Origin: an uncultured Bacteroidales bacterium
GTDB taxonomy: Bacteria; Bacteroidota; Bacteroidia; Bacteroidales; Bacteroidaceae
Length of the DNA stretch: 64,000 nt
Direction: 5' to 3'
NCBI GenBank assembly: GCA_902779845.1
Contig: CACZCZ010000001.1
Coordinates: 1-64,000 of the forward strand
The notes under the pieces were generated by a model, which made no database searches, was not told the DNA's origin, and worked only from the letters and a program-made list of their open reading frames with translations. The stretch's first letter is position 1, and the number at the start of each line of letters is the position of its first letter. This document shows, one piece after another, positions 59,651-64,000 of the stretch. Made by a program: the position numbers and the translations under genes.

Positions 59651-60132
59651 ACGGCATCACCCCACATGCAGTAGGGATAGCGCCGCAGGTGAGCATTGTA
59701 GTAGCGGCGGTCGCCCGTGACCTCATCACCGAGGAACGCAGGACGCTGGAAGGGCTCGTCGGCAGCAGACAACTCCACCTCGGCCATCACCAAGCCTTCG
59801 TTCTCGCCAAAGAACTCATCGACCTCGAAAACATGACCATCGGCCATGCGCACAAGCCACCGCTCCTTCTGAATGGTGCCTGGTTCGCATAGCTGCATGA
59901 GTTCCTGCGCATCGGCCAAAGCCACCTCGGTTTCAAACTCGTAGCGGCTGATGCCGCCATCGCGGCTGGGACCTTTGATGGTCAGATAGCCGCGATTACC
60001 ACGGATACGGACGCGCACAGTGCGCCCGGAACCGGAGCAGATGTAACCTTGTTCGATGCGTGTGTGGTCGTAGGCGAGCGCCTTGAAGCTGTCGTCAAGA
60101 ACGCGGAACTTACGTTCGATTTCCTGAGCCAT
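59647..60132 (-). CDS. CYTH-domain protein
   Basis: A 161-residue CYTH (adenylate cyclase/thiamine triphosphatase) fold protein. The family motif ExExK appears as QEIERKFRV; RTVRVRIRGNRGYLTIKGP, YEFETEVALADAQEL and GLVMAEVEL supply the other tunnel residues. Such proteins hydrolyse triphosphates or inorganic tripolyphosphate; the substrate here is not known. Its TAA overlaps the polA stop on the other strand. Confidence 0.9.
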   Translation of the reverse strand: MAQEIERKFRVLDDSFKALAYDHTRIEQGYICSGSGRTVRVRIRGNRGYLTIKGPSRDGGISRYEFETEVALADAQELMQLCEPGTIQKERWLVRMADGHVFEVDEFFGENEGLVMAEVELSAADEPFQRPAFLGDEVTGDRRYYNAHLRRYPYCMWGDAV

Positions 60133-60135
60133 CGC

Positions 60136-60282
60136 TTAGGCGTACATCAACAGATAACCCACGAGGATGATGAGGAAAAAGACCAGCAGACCGCCGACAA
60201 TCCAGTTGATGACGCGCTTGGCCTGACGTTCTTCGCGAGCAGCCTTCTTGGCTGCGCGCATTTCTTTCTTTGCTTTACTCAT
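60136..60282 (-). CDS. 48-residue single-span membrane protein
   Basis: ATG at 60282, TAA at 60136-60138. A basic N-terminal half (MSKAKKEMRAAKKAAREERQ) precedes a hydrophobic segment (VINWIVGGLLVFFLIILVGY). It lies three bases before the CYTH start and in the same direction as prfB, so it is probably translated in that operon. No family is recognised. Confidence 0.65.
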   Translation of the reverse strand: MSKAKKEMRAAKKAAREERQAKRVINWIVGGLLVFFLIILVGYLLMYA

Positions 60283-60347
60283 AGTATGATAGTTTTTAGG
60301 ACTTATTAGACTTATTGCGGGCCAGAAAGCTCACAGGCAGGACGGAC

Positions 60348-61457
60348 TTATTCTCCGCCGAACTCCATGAGATAGGCCTTGATGAAGGCATCGATCTTGC
60401 CATCCATCACACCGCCCACATCTGAGGTCTGGTAACCCGTGCGATGATCTTTGACGCGGCGGTCGTCGAAGACATAGGAGCGTATCTGAGAGCCCCACTC
60501 GATCTTCTTCTTGCCGGCTTCCACCTTGGCCTGCTCCTGCATACGGTGCTGCAGCTCTTTGTCGTAGAGCATGGAGCGCAGCAGTCGCAGGGCGTTCTCC
60601 TTGTTCTTGGGCTGGTCGCGCGTCTCGGTGTTCTCAATGAGGATTTCCTCCTCCTCGCCCGTGTAGGGATCTTTGTATTGGTAGCGCAGACGAACACCTG
60701 ACTCCACCTTGTTCACATTCTGGCCACCGGCACCGCTGCTGCGGAAGGTGTCCCATGAAATGCGCGCCTGCTCGATGTTCACCTCGATGGAGTCATCGAC
60801 CAGCGGCGTGACGAAGACAGAGGCGAAGCTGGTCATGCGCTTGCCCTGGGCATTGTAGGGACTGACGCGCACCAGGCGGTGGACACCGTTCTCGCCCTTG
60901 AGATAACCATAGGCATAGTCGCCCATAATCTCCAAGGTGCAGGACTTGATGCCGGCATCATCGGCCTCCAGCAGGTTGCTGACCACACATTTGTAGCCAT
61001 TCTGCTCGGCCCAGCGCATATACATGCGCATCAGCATCTGCGCCCAGTCCTGGGCCTCGGTGCCACCGGCTCCTGAGTTGATCTTCAGGACGGCATCCAT
61101 GGAGTCCTCCTCTTTCTGAAGCATGTTGCGCAGCTCCAGGGACTCGATGGCATCAATGGTCTTGGCATAGAGGTCATCAACCTCTTCCTCGGTGACCAGG
61201 TCCTCGCGATAGAAATCAAAGGCCGTTGACAGTTCATCGGCATAAGTACGCACCTCGGCGTAGCCCTTGATCCACTTCTCCAGGTTCTTGACCTTCTTCA
61301 TCTGGTCCTCGGCGCGTTTGGCATCTTCCCAGAAATCAGGTGCTTGTGTACGTAGCTGTTCCTCTTCATATTCCATCTGCTTGCGGGGAATATCGAGGTA
61401 TTTGTTGAGCGCCTCCACGCGCTCTTGGGTTTCCTTCAGTTGATCTTGAGTAATCAC
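60348..61457 (-). CDS. prfB: Peptide chain release factor 2
   Basis: A 369-residue class I release factor that reads UAA and UGA. The catalytic GGQ is in SSGAGGQNVNKVESGVRL, and the codon-recognition domain lies before it. In many bacteria prfB needs a +1 frameshift at a UGA near codon 26; here the frame is continuous from MITQDQLKETQERV, so that control is absent. Same direction as the acyl-CoA ligase upstream. Confidence 0.94.
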   Translation of the reverse strand: MITQDQLKETQERVEALNKYLDIPRKQMEYEEEQLRTQAPDFWEDAKRAEDQMKKVKNLEKWIKGYAEVRTYADELSTAFDFYREDLVTEEEVDDLYAKTIDAIESLELRNMLQKEEDSMDAVLKINSGAGGTEAQDWAQMLMRMYMRWAEQNGYKCVVSNLLEADDAGIKSCTLEIMGDYAYGYLKGENGVHRLVRVSPYNAQGKRMTSFASVFVTPLVDDSIEVNIEQARISWDTFRSSGAGGQNVNKVESGVRLRYQYKDPYTGEEEEILIENTETRDQPKNKENALRLLRSMLYDKELQHRMQEQAKVEAGKKKIEWGSQIRSYVFDDRRVKDHRTGYQTSDVGGVMDGKIDAFIKAYLMEFGGE

Positions 61458-61504
61458 GCTTCTTATTAACGAATTATCGATTGATGATTGATATGTTTCG
61501 GATG

Positions 61505-63316
61505 TTACGACTCAGCATACATGGCATCTATTTGTTCCTTATAGTTCTTGGCGATGACTGGGCGCTTGATTTTCAATGTATTGGTGAGCTCGCCGCGCTC
61601 CATCGAGAAGGGCGTGGGCAGGAGCGTGATGCGCTTCACCTGCTCGTAGTGGGCAAACTCCTGCTGGAGCGTCTGAATGCGGTCGAGCACCATCTTCGTA
61701 ACCACGGGATTCGCACAGAGTTCCTCGCGCGAGGCAAAGGCGATGGCGTTGTCGCGGGCCCACTGCTCCAACAACTTATAGTCGGGGATGATGAGCGCCG
61801 AGACAAACTTGCGCTCGTCGGCTATGATAGCTATCTCGTCAACGAAACGATCTACCACGAACTTTGATTCCAGCGCCTGCGGCGAGATGTACTTGCCATT
61901 GCTGGTCTTAAAGAGATCCTTGATGCGGTCGGTGAGGTAGAGTTCGCCGTTCTTGATATAGCCACTGTCACCCGTATGGAACCAACCCTCGGCATCGATG
62001 GCCTGAGCGGTAATCGTGGGCTTGCGGTAATAGCCCTTCGTGATGGTTTCGCCCTTGAGCAGAATCTCGTTGTTCTCACCGAATTTGATGTCAATGCCTT
62101 TGAGCACACGACCTACGGAACCAACACTCACCGGGGAGTCGTGCCAGTCGCAGGAGACGGTGGCGGTGGTCTCTGTCAGGCCATAACCCGCAGTCATATT
62201 GATGCCGCACGAATGCACGAACTCCTCGACCTCGCGCGGGATGGCAGCGCCGGCCGTGGGGAAGAAATGAGCATTCTCCAAGCCCAGCGTCTTCTTCAGA
62301 AGCGAGATGATGGTCTTCTCGTAGAAAAGATAACGCAACTTCAATGGCAAGGGGGGCACCAAGCCGCGCATCTTATAATCAACGTTGTAGCGCTTGCCGA
62401 TGGCAAGGGCATCAAGTATCAGTTTGCGCTGCATAGCGCTGCTGGTGGAAATCTTCTCCTGCACACCAGAATAGACCTTCTCCCAGAAGCGGGGCACAGC
62501 AGCCATACAGGTGGGATGTACCTCACGCAGCGTCATTTGGATATCCTGAGGTTTGAGATTGATAGCCAGCTGAGCGCCACGACTCAGGCACCAATAGCTC
62601 CATGCCCGCTCGAAGACATGGGTGAAAGGCAGGAAGCACATGATGACATCCCCCTCGGAGAGATGCATGACGCTGTCGTTGGCGGGGATGGCTGCGCTGT
62701 ACATACGGTAGGTGAGCATCACGCCCTTTGAGACACCCGTAGTGCCGCTCGTATAGAGGATATTGGCGAGGTCATCGGGTTGCACGGAGGCGGAGCGCTG
62801 GGCGACCTCTTCTGCAAAGGGACAGCCATCGCCCATAGCCAGAAACTCGTCAAAATAAAGGGATCTCTGGTCACGCGGGTTCTTGACGACGGTACGGTCA
62901 AAAATGATGAGACGCTCCAGCGTGGGACAAAGGCTCAGCACACGGAAAGCGGTGTCATACTGATACTGTTCGCCGACGAAGACATAGCGAATGGAGGCAT
63001 CGTTGATCATGTACTGAATCTGGGCCTCGCTGCTCGTGGCATAGAAGGGGATGCTGACAGCACGAATACCATACGTTCCAAAATCTACACAAACGCCCTC
63101 AGGCTTATTCTGCGAGAACACTGCGATATTCTCTTGTACACCAACACCCAACTTCAAGAGGGCATTGCTCACAAGTGATACCCGCTGAGAGAATTCGTTC
63201 CACGAAATGGTCTTCCATGTAGCGCTTTCGTAGTCGCGGTAGCTCAGCGCAATGCGCTCGCCATAGACTTTTGCTTGCTCATGAATGAGCACGGATAGAG
63301 GAGACGTATTCAGCAT
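61505..63316 (-). CDS. Long-chain fatty acid-CoA ligase-like AMP-forming enzyme
   Basis: A 603-residue ANL-superfamily enzyme. The P-loop-like motif ILYTSGTTGVSKGVMLTY is near 188-204; AGYGLTETTATVS, the YxxTGD-like WFHTGDSGYI and DRIKDLFKTSNGKYISP follow, ending LTNTLKIKRPVI. It should activate a fatty acid with ATP and join it to CoA. Substrate length cannot be read. ATG 63316 is chosen because the promoter box at 63338-63345 lies inside the longer frame. Confidence 0.9.
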   Translation of the reverse strand: MLNTSPLSVLIHEQAKVYGERIALSYRDYESATWKTISWNEFSQRVSLVSNALLKLGVGVQENIAVFSQNKPEGVCVDFGTYGIRAVSIPFYATSSEAQIQYMINDASIRYVFVGEQYQYDTAFRVLSLCPTLERLIIFDRTVVKNPRDQRSLYFDEFLAMGDGCPFAEEVAQRSASVQPDDLANILYTSGTTGVSKGVMLTYRMYSAAIPANDSVMHLSEGDVIMCFLPFTHVFERAWSYWCLSRGAQLAINLKPQDIQMTLREVHPTCMAAVPRFWEKVYSGVQEKISTSSAMQRKLILDALAIGKRYNVDYKMRGLVPPLPLKLRYLFYEKTIISLLKKTLGLENAHFFPTAGAAIPREVEEFVHSCGINMTAGYGLTETTATVSCDWHDSPVSVGSVGRVLKGIDIKFGENNEILLKGETITKGYYRKPTITAQAIDAEGWFHTGDSGYIKNGELYLTDRIKDLFKTSNGKYISPQALESKFVVDRFVDEIAIIADERKFVSALIIPDYKLLEQWARDNAIAFASREELCANPVVTKMVLDRIQTLQQEFAHYEQVKRITLLPTPFSMERGELTNTLKIKRPVIAKNYKEQIDAMYAES

Positions 63317-63337
63317 AATAATCCTGTTTGAATGCCA

Positions 63338-63345
63338 CAAAGGTA
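63338..63345 (-). promoter_or_regulatory. -7 box of the acyl-CoA ligase gene
   Basis: TACCTTTG on the minus strand, 21 bases upstream of ATG 63316. Confidence 0.65.
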
Positions 63346-63348
63346 GTC

Positions 63349-63378
63349 ATAATTTACGATTTACGATTTACGATTTGC
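63349..63378. repeat. ATTTACG microsatellite
   Basis: ATTTACGATTTACGATTTAC units between two divergent promoters; same word type as the metG-metK spacer. Confidence 0.65.
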
Positions 63379-63419
63379 AATTTATCTTGCTTTTTTTCCT
63401 TTTTTTTCTTGAAAAGAGC

Positions 63420-63427
63420 TACCTTTG
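63420..63427 (+). promoter_or_regulatory. -7 box of the M20 peptidase gene
   Basis: TACCTTTG, 21 bases upstream of ATG 63449. Confidence 0.65.
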
Positions 63428-63448
63428 CGCCCAAAAAGGAACCGAGAC

Positions 63449-64000
63449 ATGCAAGACATCAACATCTTGACACGCGAGGCAGTGGCATTGCTACAGAACC
63501 TCATCGCCACCTCGCGTCTCAGCCGTCAGGAGACAAAGGCTGCTGAGATAATGGCCCATTTCATCGAAAGCAAACAGCTGGATGAGCACGGCGAGACGCT
63601 CTTCTCCATGCATCGCGATGCCAACAACACTTGGTGTATCGCACGCGGATATGACGCCCTGCGCCCCACCCTACTCCTAAATGCACACATCGACACCGTC
63701 CGCCCTGTTGCCGCCTGGCAACACGATCCGCTCACGCCAACGCTCGAAGGCGACCGCCTCTACGGACTCGGCAGCAACGACGACGGGGCCTCGCTGGTGA
63801 GCCTTTGGCAGGCGTTCCATGTCCTCTGCTCAAAGCCCCAAAGCTACAACCTCATCTTCCTGGCATCAGCCGAAGAGGAAGTGTCGGGACACGATGGCAT
63901 CGAACGTGCCATCCCACAGCTACCGCCTGTGGACGTGGCGCTCGTGGGCGAACCAACAGGAATGCAACCCGCCATCGCTGAGAAAGGACTGATGGTGCTG
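63449..64000 (+). CDS. M20-family metallohydrolase, truncated by window edge
   Basis: The first 184 residues of a zinc hydrolase. Metal and catalytic motifs: LLLNAHIDTV, GLGSNDDGASLVSL and LASAEEEVSGHDG. The start MQDINILTREAVALLQNLIATSRLSRQE and the motif spacing fit the acetylornithine deacetylase/succinyl-diaminopimelate desuccinylase branch; in Bacteroidetes a protein of this type acts in arginine synthesis. No arginine gene is visible to support that here. The open frame continues past 64000. Confidence 0.85.
   Translation, partial: MQDINILTREAVALLQNLIATSRLSRQETKAAEIMAHFIESKQLDEHGETLFSMHRDANNTWCIARGYDALRPTLLLNAHIDTVRPVAAWQHDPLTPTLEGDRLYGLGSNDDGASLVSLWQAFHVLCSKPQSYNLIFLASAEEEVSGHDGIERAIPQLPPVDVALVGEPTGMQPAIAEKGLMVL

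Noticed and set aside
61370..61457. Programmed frameshift in prfB
   Set aside because: The reading frame is continuous through the usual site; no in-frame TGA is present.

Overview
The window is chromosomal DNA from a member of the Bacteroidetes, most likely order Bacteroidales and Prevotella-like. Three things point there: many start regions carry the phylum's -7 box TAnnTTTG, often with TTTG about 19-21 nt upstream; type IX secretion (T9SS) genes are present (porT, sprE/porW, porX, a gldH-like lipoprotein); and several gene orders are, from memory, usual in the order (rimP-nusA-infB, porX-tsaE, DUF4271-hemD-rnpA-yidD, ricT-gldH). Genus cannot be fixed because no rRNA is present. Most of the window looks GC-rich and core. 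An AT-rich accessory island lies at about 24.4-30.4 kb.

Layout. 1-5.4 kb: a truncated secreted protein, a VapE-type ATPase between inverted repeat arms, two secreted proteins and PorT. 5.5-11 kb: rimP-nusA-infB-cvpA. 11-15.5 kb: O-acetylhomoserine sulfhydrylase, tRNA-Leu(CAA), a ComF-type protein, tRNA-Pro(GGG), aroA and a small conserved protein. 15.5-21.5 kb: sprE/porW-porX-tsaE-dusB. 21.4-24.4 kb (minus): an ECF sigma factor with two membrane proteins, then a gluconate 5-dehydrogenase-like enzyme. 24.4-30.3 kb island: an orphan repeat locus, a MNT-type nucleotidyltransferase, a long imperfect RNA hairpin, a 987-residue surface protein, a small companion peptide and a PIN toxin-antitoxin pair. 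30.4-36.6 kb: metG-metK-LOG-DUF4271-hemD-rnpA-yidD. 36.7-41.8 kb: holB-ricT-gldH facing glyS-FKBP. 42-52.3 kb: topoisomerase subunit A, a DUF3316-like protein, a TPR lipoprotein regulator, an unknown protein and a 1412-residue MG2-like protein. 52.3-64 kb: palindrome-rich intergenic DNA, a coiled-coil protein, ferredoxin, O-methyltransferase, aroQ, a prenyl synthase, polA, CYTH, prfB, an acyl-CoA ligase and a truncated M20 peptidase.

Functionally the window joins translation and tRNA functions, replication functions and envelope secretion. PorT, SprE/PorW and PorX are parts of the T9SS, and at least two secreted proteins here end in sorting-domain-like tails.

The most interesting signals are not ordinary genes. 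(1) A GC-rich palindromic repeat occurs at about nine sites, several of them in frame inside genes (aroA, polA twice, the O-methyltransferase, probably two more). (2) Pol I carries three tandem copies of a motif resembling the beta-clamp-binding peptide. (3) The VapE gene lies between inverted arms, each with three 11-bp iterons. (4) Three intergenic loci have a promoter box facing no gene and then palindrome-rich DNA; two share a conserved 5' module and look like an RNA family. (5) Short start/stop-rich microsatellites fill many gene junctions and run into signal peptides and protein ends.
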